From Corallococcus silvisoli (GTDB lineage Bacteria; Myxococcota; Myxococcia; Myxococcales; Myxococcaceae): DNA of 64,000 nucleotides. Below the pieces are notes generated by a model. It worked only from the letters and a program-made list of their open reading frames with translations, did not search any database and was not told the origin of the DNA. The stretch is from positions 124,001 to 188,000 of the forward strand of contig NZ_JAAAPJ010000002.1 in NCBI RefSeq assembly GCF_009909145.1. The letters run 5' to 3'. Positions 1 through 7,874 of the stretch are shown here, piece after piece (position 1 is the stretch's first letter; every line of letters starts with the position of its first letter). A program made the position numbers and the translations under genes.

Positions 1-2
1 TG

Positions 3-1178
3 GGCGCCTGGCCCCTGATGGGCGTGATTGAAGGGCTCGCGGTGGCCGCGGACGACCCCGTGCAGGGGGAGCTCACGCTGCACCAGTGGGCCGCGGGCAT
101 GCGCCGCCAGGGGCTGGCCCCGGACATGCGCGACCTCATGGGCCCCAAGGGCTTCTACCAGTCCGCCCCGGCGCGGGCGTACACCGTGGCGGGCTCGTTC
201 CTGCGCTATCTGGCGGACACCTACGGCGCGGACAAGCTGCGCGCCGTCTACGCGCACGCGGACTTCGACGCGGCCTACGGCCGGCCCCTGGACGAGCTCG
301 TCACCGAATGGGAGCGCACCCTGGACGCGCTGCCCCTGGACGCCTCGACGCTCGCACGCGCGTTCGCCCGCTTCCGCACGGGCAGCCTCTTCTCCCGCGC
401 CTGCGCCCGCGAGGTGGCGCGCCTGTCGGACTCCGCCCGCGACGCGCTCGCCAGCGATCCCCAGGACGCGCTCCAGCGCTACCAGCGCGCCGCGGCGCTC
501 CAGCCGGAGGAGCCGTCCTTCCAGTTGGGGCAGGCCGTGGCGCTGGACGCCCTGGAGCGCACCGCCGACGCGGCCCGGGTGCTGGCCTCGCTCGCGAACC
601 AGGTGAAGGACCGGCCCGCGCTCGCCGCGGAGGTGGCCGTGGCCCGCGCCGACGTGGCCCTCCACCTTCAGGACCTGGAGGGTTCGCGCGCGTTCCTCAA
701 CGCCGCGCTGGCGCTGGACCCGGGACCGGAGGTGACGCGCACCGCGCAGGTGAAGCTGGCCGCGCTGGAGACGCCCTCGCGCCGGGCCCCCATCGAGGCC
801 TACTTCCGCGCCCCCCATGAAGAGCTGCGCCTGCTGCTGCTGGACCGGGCCCTGCTCGCCGCGCCGCAGGACCCCTGGCTGCACTACCTGCTGGGGCGGC
901 GCCTGCACCAGGTGGGTGCGCCGGCACTCGCGACCGAGCAACTTCAACGCGCCCTGGCGGACACCGCGCTCCCGGAGGCCATCCGCCGCGAGGCGACACG
1001 GCTGAAGATTGAAGCCGCCTACCTCGCGGGCGACTGCGGCGCCGTGCGCCATGAAGTGGGGGCGCTGCCGGACTACGGTGCCGCCTTCCGCGCCTCCGCC
1101 ACCGAGTGGCGGGACCGATGTGACTTCGAGCAGACGACGTTTCGCGGGCCCCTGGTGCCGCGACAGGCTTTCCGCTAG
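3..1178 (+). CDS. TPR-repeat protein, C-terminal part (5' end outside window)
   Basis: The frame is open to the left edge, so the true start lies outside; the first ATG at 18 is probably internal. About 392 codons are visible. The first 100 residues, including a VAGSFLRYLADTYG stretch, resemble the tail of a gluzincin (peptidase MA-like) domain, where a catalytic HExxH would lie further upstream and cannot be seen. The remainder is Ala/Leu/Arg-rich helical repeat of TPR type, with recurring A-L-x-L-x-P ends near residues 155-260 and 285-330. A secreted or membrane-bound TPR protein with an N-terminal peptidase-like domain is likely, but the enzymatic part is inferred. A small hairpin, CGCGG-GCC-CCGCG, follows the stop at about 1180-1192 and may end the transcript. 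Confidence 0.6.
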   Translation, partial: GAWPLMGVIEGLAVAADDPVQGELTLHQWAAGMRRQGLAPDMRDLMGPKGFYQSAPARAYTVAGSFLRYLADTYGADKLRAVYAHADFDAAYGRPLDELVTEWERTLDALPLDASTLARAFARFRTGSLFSRACAREVARLSDSARDALASDPQDALQRYQRAAALQPEEPSFQLGQAVALDALERTADAARVLASLANQVKDRPALAAEVAVARADVALHLQDLEGSRAFLNAALALDPGPEVTRTAQVKLAALETPSRRAPIEAYFRAPHEELRLLLLDRALLAAPQDPWLHYLLGRRLHQVGAPALATEQLQRALADTALPEAIRREATRLKIEAAYLAGDCGAVRHEVGALPDYGAAFRASATEWRDRCDFEQTTFRGPLVPRQAFR

Positions 1179-1227
1179 ACGCGGGCCCCGCGGACGACTC
1201 ACGCATTGACGAAAAGGTGGATGGCGC

Positions 1228-1755
1228 ATGCATTTCGAGAAGCGGCAACGGATTGAGGGCACGGTGGATGAGGTGGAGCGCGCGCTCCTCGACGAGCGCT
1301 ACTTCCCGTACCTCCTCCAGCACCACGGCGTGCTCCTGGAGCTGCAGCCCCTGGAGGTGCGCGTCGACGGCGACCGCGTGCACCGCCGCGTGCGCTACCG
1401 TCCGAAGCCCGTCATCTCCTCCGTCGGCCCCAAGAAGGTGTCTCCGGAGTGGTTCGCCTTCATCGAGACGTCCACCTACGACAAGCGCAAGAAGGAGTTG
1501 TCGTTCACCAACACGCCCACGTCCCAGACCATCGCCAAGATGCTGGTGAACACGGGCGTGCTGCGGCTGCGCGACCTGGGCAACGGACAGACGGAGCGCA
1601 CCATGGACGGCGAGCTGTCCCTCAAGGTGCCCTTCCTGCTCAAGCCCGTGGCGATGATCGCCGAGCCGCTCATCAAGACGGAGGGCCTGAAGATCCTCGA
1701 CAACGAGCTGCCCGTCCTCAATCGCTTCATCGCTGAAGTCATCCGCGCCAAATAG
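1228..1755 (+). CDS. DUF2505 family protein (START-like fold)
   Basis: A 175-residue cytoplasmic protein without signal peptide or membrane segment. The pattern M-H-F-E-K, an early VDEVERALLDERYFPYL helix, alternating beta strands and a long C-terminal helix fit the DUF2505 family, small SRPBCC/START-like proteins thought to hold hydrophobic ligands; no ligand is known. ATG 1228 is preceded by AAGGTGG about 8 bases upstream. It follows the TPR gene by 49 bases on the same strand. A 72-base gap with strong dyad symmetry separates it from the next gene. Function beyond the fold is unknown. Confidence 0.7.
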   Translation: MHFEKRQRIEGTVDEVERALLDERYFPYLLQHHGVLLELQPLEVRVDGDRVHRRVRYRPKPVISSVGPKKVSPEWFAFIETSTYDKRKKELSFTNTPTSQTIAKMLVNTGVLRLRDLGNGQTERTMDGELSLKVPFLLKPVAMIAEPLIKTEGLKILDNELPVLNRFIAEVIRAK

Positions 1756-1772
1756 TCAAAGCGCACGGTGCG

Positions 1773-1827
1773 GGCGGGGCCTGGGAATGGGTTGACACAA
1801 ATGCGGTTGAACCCATAAGGCCCCGCC
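1773..1827 (+). promoter_or_regulatory. nested dyad abutting the lipoprotein start codon
   Basis: Outer arms GGCGGGGCC (1773-1781) and GGCCCCGCC (1819-1827) pair perfectly. Inner arms ATGGGTT (1787-1793) and AACCCAT (1810-1816) also pair perfectly. The outer right arm ends exactly at the ATG at 1828 and includes part of the only Shine-Dalgarno-like AAGG (1817-1820). The same stretch holds TTGACA (1792-1797) with CATAAG 16 bases later, a possible sigma-70 promoter. It could be a terminator for the gene upstream, an operator within a promoter, or a leader hairpin masking the ribosome site. Confidence 0.5.
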
Positions 1828-2298
1828 ATGAACAAACGCTTCCTCGCCCTCTGCGCCGTCTTCCTCCTGGCCGCGTGCGCTCCGAAGCGCATCCCCGGCA
1901 CCGAGCTGGAGGACACCGACGACACCCGCGCCATCCTCGCCGTGATGGAGCGCTACCGCACCGCCCTGGAGGCCCGCGACGTCAAGGCCATCCAGGCCCT
2001 GGTGTCCCCGAAGTTCCGCGAGGACGGCGGCACCGAGGACACCTCGGACGACCTCACCGCGGAGAACCTGGGCCCCCACCTCCAGGCGCTCTTCCAGAAG
2101 CTGCAGAGCCCCAAGGTGGACTTCAACATCCGCAAGGTGGAGGTCCACGAGAAGGAGAACGTGGCCCGCGCCATCTACTACTGGAACGCGTCCTGGCGCA
2201 TGCCCGGCCTCACGCCCCGGCCCCAGCAGGACTCGGAGCTGGAGCAGATGGTGTTCCAGAAGATCGACGGCGAGTGGAAGATCCTCTCCGGCATCTAG
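1828..2298 (+). CDS. small lipoprotein with NTF2/SnoaL-like domain
   Basis: The 156-residue product starts with a lipoprotein signal: K3-R4, a hydrophobic stretch and the lipobox L14-A15-A16-C17. The mature part has the order of an NTF2-like cone fold (DUF4440/SnoaL type): a helix with AILAVMERYRTALEARD, a VSPKFREDGG turn, and strands ending in a VFQKIDGEWKI pattern typical of the last two strands. Such domains bind small ligands or serve as enzymes; no catalytic residues can be assigned here. It is convergent with the homoserine kinase gene, with only 10 bases between stops. It sits alone after a structured leader, so it may be its own transcription unit. Confidence 0.7.
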   Translation: MNKRFLALCAVFLLAACAPKRIPGTELEDTDDTRAILAVMERYRTALEARDVKAIQALVSPKFREDGGTEDTSDDLTAENLGPHLQALFQKLQSPKVDFNIRKVEVHEKENVARAIYYWNASWRMPGLTPRPQQDSELEQMVFQKIDGEWKILSGI

Positions 2299-2308
2299 CC
2301 GCTCCGCC

Positions 2309-3277
2309 TCACACGCCGACGAGCGCCCTGAATCCGTCCGGCCCCATCTCGCCCAGGGCCCGCGCCCGGGCGAGGTAGGTGCGGAAGTCCTTGGGCGCGA
2401 GCTTGTCCGCGCCCAGCGGGGACAGGTGGTAGTCCCGGATGCGGCTCGTGGTGAAGCGCACCGCGCCGTAGAGCGCATGGCCATACAGGGCCTGCTTCTC
2501 CACGTCCGCCAGCGGCCGGGCGTCCTGATAGCCGCGCAGGAGCGCCTGGCACAGCGCCGGCTGGTACGTCCCCTCGAAGCACCACGCGTTGAGGGTGATG
2601 GCCACGTCCAGCGCGTACGCGTCCACGCACGCCATCTCGAAGTCGAAGAAGGCGCCCACCCGGTCGCCCAGCCACTTCACGTTGTCCAGGAAGAGGTCCG
2701 CGTGGATGACGCCCCGGGGCTCCAGCCCACGGTGCTCCGCCTCCGCGCGGGACAGGGCCCCCGCCAGTTCCTGCGCCACCGCCACCAGCTCCGGCTCCGG
2801 CCGCCGCGTCAGGCCATCGAGCCACCCCTTCACCACCTCCGGGCCGTAGGGGTTCGGCCGCGCGCCACCAAAGGCCAGCGTCACGCGGTGCAGCTTGCCC
2901 AGCTCCGCGCCCAGGCGCTCCAGCGCGTCCAGCGTGAGGCGGTCGCGGGTGAGCTCCTCGCCCGCCAGCCACTTGAAGACGCTGATCCTCCCGCCGTGCA
3001 GCGCCAGGAAGGGCTCGGGCCCCGGCGGGACGAGCAGCACCGGCGCGGGGAAGTGGGCGCGCGACAGGTGCTCCAGCAGGGACGCCTCGAAGCGCAGGTC
3101 ATCCTCCGAGCGCACTGTCGTGTGGCGCACGAAGACGCGGCCCGCGTCCGTCTCCATCCGGTGGTTGGTGTTGATGGAGCCCTGCGGGATGGGCGTGACG
3201 GCGTGCACGGCCCCCAGGCCGTAGGCGTCCGCCACGCGGGTGAAGGCTTCGGGGGGAAGTGTCGTGTAGACCGCCAT
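2309..3277 (-). CDS. thrB: homoserine kinase, aminoglycoside-phosphotransferase fold
   Basis: A 322-residue kinase of the APH/choline kinase fold that matches the bacterial homoserine kinase family (ThrB type II) which phosphorylates homoserine on the way to threonine. The catalytic Brenner-like motif is HADLFLDNVKW, followed by the metal-binding FFDFEMAC segment and the DVAITLNAW stretch typical of this family. The N-terminal lobe contains the INTNHRM glycine-loop equivalent. I chose ATG 3277, not an upstream in-frame start at 3331, because GGAGG lies 7 bases before it. A hairpin with 7-bp arms (3288-3304) sits just upstream of that ribosome site. No other threonine gene is in the window. 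Confidence 0.82.
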   Translation of the reverse strand: MAVYTTLPPEAFTRVADAYGLGAVHAVTPIPQGSINTNHRMETDAGRVFVRHTTVRSEDDLRFEASLLEHLSRAHFPAPVLLVPPGPEPFLALHGGRISVFKWLAGEELTRDRLTLDALERLGAELGKLHRVTLAFGGARPNPYGPEVVKGWLDGLTRRPEPELVAVAQELAGALSRAEAEHRGLEPRGVIHADLFLDNVKWLGDRVGAFFDFEMACVDAYALDVAITLNAWCFEGTYQPALCQALLRGYQDARPLADVEKQALYGHALYGAVRFTTSRIRDYHLSPLGADKLAPKDFRTYLARARALGEMGPDGFRALVGV

Positions 3278-3287
3278 GGCGTGCCTC

Positions 3288-3304
3288 CGGGGCGTGCCGC
3301 CCCG
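3288..3304 (-). promoter_or_regulatory. thrB: 7-bp hairpin directly upstream of thrB ribosome site
   Basis: CGGGGCG-TGC-CGCCCCG is a perfect inverted repeat that ends at the edge of the GGAGG used by thrB. It lies in the 142-base divergent gap between thrB and the TPR gene at 3420. A leader hairpin or operator is possible. The spacing leaves the ribosome site mostly free. Confidence 0.35.
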
Positions 3305-3324
3305 CGTGCGTGGTGCCCCACCCG

Positions 3325-3353
3325 TTGACACCCCAGGGGGCCGGACCTATCTG
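3325..3353 (+). promoter_or_regulatory. candidate sigma-70 promoter for the TPR gene
   Basis: TTGACA at 3325-3330 is followed after 17 bases by TATCTG at 3348-3353. The -35 box is perfect, the -10 box is weak. A start near 3360 would give a leader of about 60 bases for the gene at 3420. Confidence 0.4.
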
Positions 3354-3419
3354 TCCATGCCTGTCCTACTTCGCATCACGGGCTGACAATCTTCAATCTT
3401 TGCGCGTGAGGCCACCCCC

Positions 3420-5006
3420 ATGGAAACGTCGGGCCACGGTGACTGGAAGCGTCGCGAGGGGTTGGGCAGCGCCCTGCTCCAGATTGGCGTCGTCGCCGTG
3501 TTGCTCGCGGCGGCGGTGGCGTGGTTCGTCCACCGGGGGCAGGTGCGGCAGGAAGTGGACGCGCACCTGCGCACGGCGCGCACCGCCGTCGTGAGAGGCA
3601 ACCCCAGCGACCTCCTCATGGCACAGCAGCAGTTGGAGGCGCTCTTCGCGCTCGAGCCGGATCAACGCGACGCGCGGGCGTTGGCCGCGGACCTCCAGAC
3701 GGAGCTGTGGCTCACGCACCATCAGCCGGGCGCGGACGCCAGGGCCCGCGAACAGTTGGAGCGCGCCGAGGCCCTGGGCTCCCGCTCCGGCGAACGCTAC
3801 GGCGCGCGGGCCCTGCAGTTGCTGGGCGCGGGGAAGGACGCCGAGGCGGAGAAGCTCCTGGAGGAGCTCAAGGCCCAGGGCGCCAACAACCCCCGGCTGA
3901 CGCTGGCCCACGCGTGGTTGTCGCAGCGGCAGGGGCGGCTCTCCGAGGCCCGCCAGGACTTCGCGCGCGCGGCGGAGGCGGCGTGGAGGGACCCGCGCTT
4001 CTCCACCGCCTACGGCGAGGCGCTGCTCGACGAGGGGATGTTCCCGCAGGCGGTGGAGGCCTTCGCCCGCGCCACCACCGCGAACCCGGACCACCTGCTG
4101 GCGCGGGTGACGTCCGCGCTGGCGCGGCTGTACGCGGGGCGCGCTCCGGACAACGCCCAGGCGACGCTGGACGAGGTGCGCGCCCGCCCCAAGGAGCTGA
4201 CGCCCGCCATCCAGGCCCGCGTGGAGGTGGCACAGGCGGAGCTGGCGCTGGCGAAGGGAGCCCCCGACGAGGCGCTGTCGCGGGTGGACGCGGCCCTCAA
4301 GGCCTGGCCCGACGAGCACTACGCCCTCTTCACCCGGGGCCGCGCGCTGGCGGCGAAGCGCGCTCCGGAGGCCCGTCAGGCCTTCGAGGCCGCCGTGGCG
4401 AAGCGGCCCACGGCCCCCCTGTTGACGCTGGAGGGCGCGCGGCTGCTCCAGGCGCAGGGAGACGGCGCGGGCGCGCTGGCGATGCTGGACGCCTACGAGA
4501 AGACCTTCCGCGAGGTGAAGGCACGAACGGCGGACGGCAAGGAGATGCCCGCGCTGGACCGCGATGACCGGTACTGGCTCACGCGCGGCGGCGTGATGGA
4601 GCTGGCGGGGCGCCAGGACGACGCGCTCGCGGCCTATGACAAGGCGCTCGCGGCGCGCGGCGTGGGTCTGGCCCGGGCGCAGTACGCCAAGGGCGCACTG
4701 CTGCTCGCGCGCAAGGACTTCGACGGCGCCCGGGTGCTGCTCACCGCCGTGGCCCCCGACACCGGCGCGGGCAGCATGCCGGAGGCGTACACGGCCCTGG
4801 GTGAGCTGCTCTTCGCCCAGGGCGACTTCGCCGCCGGCTGCCAGCAACACTACTTCGCGCTCGTGCGGGCCCGCGCCCAGGGCGCGCCGGTGGAGCAGCT
4901 CGCCACGCGCGCCAACGACATCAAGAAGCGCCTGGAGACCTCCGGTCAGCCCGCCATGGCCAAGGCGTGGCTCAACGAAGCGGGGCCGCTCTTCCAGCGG
5001 CAGTGA
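3420..5006 (+). CDS. membrane-anchored TPR-repeat protein
   Basis: The 528-residue product has a short N-terminal cytoplasmic stretch, one membrane helix at about residues 16-38, and then a long periplasmic array of TPR-like helix pairs (repeats of A-x-x-x-L-x-x-A with P ends) to the C-terminus. Nothing else is recognisable, so a scaffold role in the envelope is the most that can be said. GAGG lies about 8 bases before ATG 3420, and a candidate promoter starts at 3325. The gene is divergent from thrB and convergent with the VWA gene, with 14 bases between stops. It appears monocistronic. Confidence 0.75.
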   Translation: METSGHGDWKRREGLGSALLQIGVVAVLLAAAVAWFVHRGQVRQEVDAHLRTARTAVVRGNPSDLLMAQQQLEALFALEPDQRDARALAADLQTELWLTHHQPGADARAREQLERAEALGSRSGERYGARALQLLGAGKDAEAEKLLEELKAQGANNPRLTLAHAWLSQRQGRLSEARQDFARAAEAAWRDPRFSTAYGEALLDEGMFPQAVEAFARATTANPDHLLARVTSALARLYAGRAPDNAQATLDEVRARPKELTPAIQARVEVAQAELALAKGAPDEALSRVDAALKAWPDEHYALFTRGRALAAKRAPEARQAFEAAVAKRPTAPLLTLEGARLLQAQGDGAGALAMLDAYEKTFREVKARTADGKEMPALDRDDRYWLTRGGVMELAGRQDDALAAYDKALAARGVGLARAQYAKGALLLARKDFDGARVLLTAVAPDTGAGSMPEAYTALGELLFAQGDFAAGCQQHYFALVRARAQGAPVEQLATRANDIKKRLETSGQPAMAKAWLNEAGPLFQRQ

Positions 5007-5020
5007 GGCGCGGGAAAAGG

Positions 5021-7240
5021 TTACTGAAGCGAGGGTTCGCGGTCGGGGTCCATGGTGTGCAGCGGCGCGAAGGCTTCGAAGCGGTCCTTCCGCCCACCCG
5101 GATTCCGGGCCCCATCCTGCTTCTGGACAGTTCGGATGAGGTCGCCCAGCTCCACCACGTCCGGGCGGTCCTTCAGCGGGGCGCCAATGGCCTCCCACAG
5201 CGACACGAGCGCCTCGTAGCTCAGTGGACGCACCCAGTACGAGCCGCGCAGCTTCTCCGCGAAGGCCGCCGCGACATAGGACAGGCGCGTGGGCGAGGTG
5301 GCCTGGCCGTAGTCCGGGCGCAGCTGCGAGGAGGGCAAGGCCTTCTCGATGAGCTGTGACGGGCCGCCCTCGGGTGGCTGGTAGCGGATGCGCAGTGTTC
5401 CGAGGATGGGACGGGACGGGTCGCGCAGCTTCACCTCGTAGAGCGCGGTGACGGAGTGGCCATCAACCACTGCGTCCGGACGCACGCTGTCATCCGGCTC
5501 CCGTGGCTCGTTGAGCAGCCGGCGCTCGTAGCCCATCAAGCGGTAGCGGGACACCGTCTCGCGGTCGAACTCCACCTGGAGTTTCACGTCGTGGGCCACC
5601 TCCTGTGGCGGGCCACGGAGGTTCAGCACGAAGCCGCGGAGGGCCTCATCCAGCCTGTCCACGGAGAAGGAGTTGCCTCCGCCCTCCCGGGCCAGCCGCT
5701 TCATCGATTCGTCGTCGGAGTCGGCGCCCATGCCGCCGATGCTCACGGTGGACAGGGTGATTCCCGCCGCCGCGCGCTGCTTCACCCGCGCCCAGAATGC
5801 AGCATCCTGGGAGCTGTCGTGGGAGGACAGAGCCCCTCTGCCCGCACAGAGGATGACGCGGTTGTTGCCGTCCTCCACCAGGTGGTTCGCCGCGACCTCG
5901 TAGCCCAGGTCGATGCCTGCGAAGGTGTCGGAGTGGTAGCGCGCGCCAAGGCTGTCGATGGCGCTCAGCAGGTCCTGCTTCTGGCGAATGTTGCTGGTGC
6001 CGAGCACATGCGGCTCGTCGTGCGTGTAGGACACAATGGAAACGCGGTCTCTCTCATCCAGCTCGTCCACGAGCAGCCGGAGTGCTTGCTTCACCAGTTC
6101 CAGCCCGCGCTCATTCCTCGCGCTGGAGCTGTCCACGTCGACGACGAACACCAGGTGACTGGGCTTGCGCGGGGCCCGGTTCACCTTTCGCGCCTTCACG
6201 CCGACATGCACCACCTGGTAGCCCTTGCGGGCAGGCGACGGAAAGCCCTCCACCGTCACGTGGAAGGGCGTGTCTGGAGAGGTCTCGGAGTCGTAGTCAA
6301 AAGCGTTGACGAACTCCTCCACCCGTACCGCCTGCTCACTCGGTGGCGCTCCACCATTCCCCAGGGCATGTCGCGTCAGCACGTACGAGGCGGTGTCCAC
6401 GTCCACGGAGAAGGTGGAGAAACGCTCTTCCTTCGTGTCCACCGTGGGGTTCACCCCGTAGCCCTTGAAGTACCCGCCGATGATGGACTCGCGCGCCACG
6501 TCCCTGGGGTGCGGCTTCCGAAAGATCGGCGTGGTGTAGAAATTGGCGTAGAAAAGCGAGTGGGGTCTGCCGTCGGGGATGGCGATATCCATGTCCCACG
6601 GACGCCTGCAAATCGGAAAGGCGACCCTGTAGCCGCGGGTGTCCGGCAACGGGTGCTTGATGGACTTGCCACCTTTGATGAGCACGTCGTACGTGTCGAC
6701 CTCGCCCTTGATGGAGCGACCCGCCAGCAGGTCGAAGTCGGACTTCGTACTCTCGGGGGCTGTGTAGCAGGGGTCTTCGTGGTCACCGAGCGCCCAGAGG
6801 TCGATGTTCACACCCTGGGACGTGGACCCTATGTCGATGCTCGGCCGTGAACCGGTGACCTCGACTGTCTCAGCGAGGAGGAGGGGGGTCGCGATGAGCT
6901 GCGTATTCACCCGAAGGATGCGTCGGACGTTGAGTTGGACTCCCTCCCGCGCAGCCGTCTCATACGCCTGCCTCTTGAAGGTCAGGGTGTAGACGCCCGC
7001 GGGAAGCAAGGGGATGCGGTAGCGGCCCATCGTGCCCGTGACGGAGGTCAGGCGGAGGTCCGGCCTCGCGCGTGAGGTCACGGTGACGACCACGTCGGGC
7101 AAGGGCTCCTTCGTCACCGCGTCGATGACGGTGCCGAGGATGACGCTCGAGCCCCCGGCCTCCGCGCCGGACTGCGCCAGCACGGGCGAGGTGAACACCA
7201 CCAGGAGCGCGACCAGGAGACCTGGAAGGTGGACCTTCAT
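5021..7240 (-). CDS. secreted VWA protein with carboxypeptidase-regulatory-like domain and DUF3520, degenerate metal site
   Basis: A 739-residue protein with a signal peptide (residues 1-22), a CarboxypepD_reg-like beta-sandwich (about 33-115), an ETVEVTGSRP segment reminiscent of TonB-receptor N-termini, a VWA N-terminal domain (about 262-318, FSTFSVDVDTASY), a VWA domain (about 362-555) and a C-terminal DUF3520-like region. This is the YfbK family order with an added N-terminal domain. The metal site is altered: the expected D-x-S-x-S reads D368-V-D-S-S, and the later loop, usually T-D-G, reads CAGRGA (465-470). ATG 7240 is chosen over an upstream start at 7303 because GGAGG lies 11 bases before it and a signal peptide follows directly. 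The ligand is unknown. Confidence 0.75.
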   Translation of the reverse strand: MKVHLPGLLVALLVVFTSPVLAQSGAEAGGSSVILGTVIDAVTKEPLPDVVVTVTSRARPDLRLTSVTGTMGRYRIPLLPAGVYTLTFKRQAYETAAREGVQLNVRRILRVNTQLIATPLLLAETVEVTGSRPSIDIGSTSQGVNIDLWALGDHEDPCYTAPESTKSDFDLLAGRSIKGEVDTYDVLIKGGKSIKHPLPDTRGYRVAFPICRRPWDMDIAIPDGRPHSLFYANFYTTPIFRKPHPRDVARESIIGGYFKGYGVNPTVDTKEERFSTFSVDVDTASYVLTRHALGNGGAPPSEQAVRVEEFVNAFDYDSETSPDTPFHVTVEGFPSPARKGYQVVHVGVKARKVNRAPRKPSHLVFVVDVDSSSARNERGLELVKQALRLLVDELDERDRVSIVSYTHDEPHVLGTSNIRQKQDLLSAIDSLGARYHSDTFAGIDLGYEVAANHLVEDGNNRVILCAGRGALSSHDSSQDAAFWARVKQRAAAGITLSTVSIGGMGADSDDESMKRLAREGGGNSFSVDRLDEALRGFVLNLRGPPQEVAHDVKLQVEFDRETVSRYRLMGYERRLLNEPREPDDSVRPDAVVDGHSVTALYEVKLRDPSRPILGTLRIRYQPPEGGPSQLIEKALPSSQLRPDYGQATSPTRLSYVAAAFAEKLRGSYWVRPLSYEALVSLWEAIGAPLKDRPDVVELGDLIRTVQKQDGARNPGGRKDRFEAFAPLHTMDPDREPSLQ

Positions 7241-7322
7241 CGTGGGCTGCCTCCAAGCAGCAGGGAGCGCCATGATCCCCACGTGCCCTCCATCCAGCCG
7301 CATGGAACGCCCAGCGTCCCAT

Positions 7323-7345
7323 CCATCATGGTTTCATCATGATGG
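7323..7345 (-). terminator. 8-bp hairpin between the NTF2-like gene and the VWA gene
   Basis: CCATCATG (7323-7330) and CATGATGG (7338-7345) pair perfectly across a 7-base loop. It lies about 40 bases past the stop of the gene ending at 7382 and about 80 bases before the VWA start. There is no T-run, so it may be a terminator of the intrinsic-like, GC-genome kind or an operator for the VWA gene. A second, weaker GGCGCC pair lies at about 7352-7371. Confidence 0.35.
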
Positions 7346-7381
7346 GGACGGGGGCGCCCCAGGAGAGGCGCCGCCCTCCTG

Positions 7382-7873
7382 CTAGAGCAGGTCGGAAGGG
7401 TCCAGCTGGCGCTGCTTCGCCTTCACCACGCGCCACTCCCCGTCGGACTCCTTCTCGAAGAGGCCCTCGATGGAATAGGCGTTGAGGACGCTGTCGCGCG
7501 CCAGGTCCTCCAGCTTGTCGGCCTGCGAGCGGCCGAAGATGAAGCGCGCCTGGAACTCGCCCTGCGTGGGCGACAGCTCCTGCACGTCGATGTCGGTGGT
7601 GAAGATGCGGACCCACTGACCGCGCAGCACCTGCGCGGCCATGATGCGGTGCACGTCCTGCTTGCTCCAGCCCTCAGGGCTCTTGAAGCGGTCGGACACG
7701 CCCTCCATCACCTCGCCGACGTCCTTCTCCTCCGCCGCGCGCGTCATCGCGATGATGCGCCGGGTGACGGCCTCCTTCACGCCGGGCTCCTCCCGCGGCC
7801 AGAAGTAGAGCACCAGCGCCGCGGCGACCACCGCCGCCATGCCACTCACCACCCGCGCGCGTGTCAGCACCAT
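7382..7873 (-). CDS. membrane-anchored NTF2-like protein
   Basis: A 163-residue protein with one N-terminal membrane helix (about residues 8-25) and a periplasmic domain. The domain contains the first helix of NTF2-like proteins (RRIIAMTRAAEEKDVGEVMEGVSDRFKSP) and closing strands ending in DGEWRVVKAKQRQ. This resembles the DUF4440/NTF2-like group; no active-site residues are evident. The start codon lies one base after the stop of the cyclic-nucleotide-domain gene upstream, so the two are almost certainly translated from one message. It resembles in plan the small lipoprotein at 1828, but the two share no obvious close sequence match. Confidence 0.65.
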   Translation of the reverse strand: MVLTRARVVSGMAAVVAAALVLYFWPREEPGVKEAVTRRIIAMTRAAEEKDVGEVMEGVSDRFKSPEGWSKQDVHRIMAAQVLRGQWVRIFTTDIDVQELSPTQGEFQARFIFGRSQADKLEDLARDSVLNAYSIEGLFEKESDGEWRVVKAKQRQLDPSDLL

Positions 7874-7874
7874 C

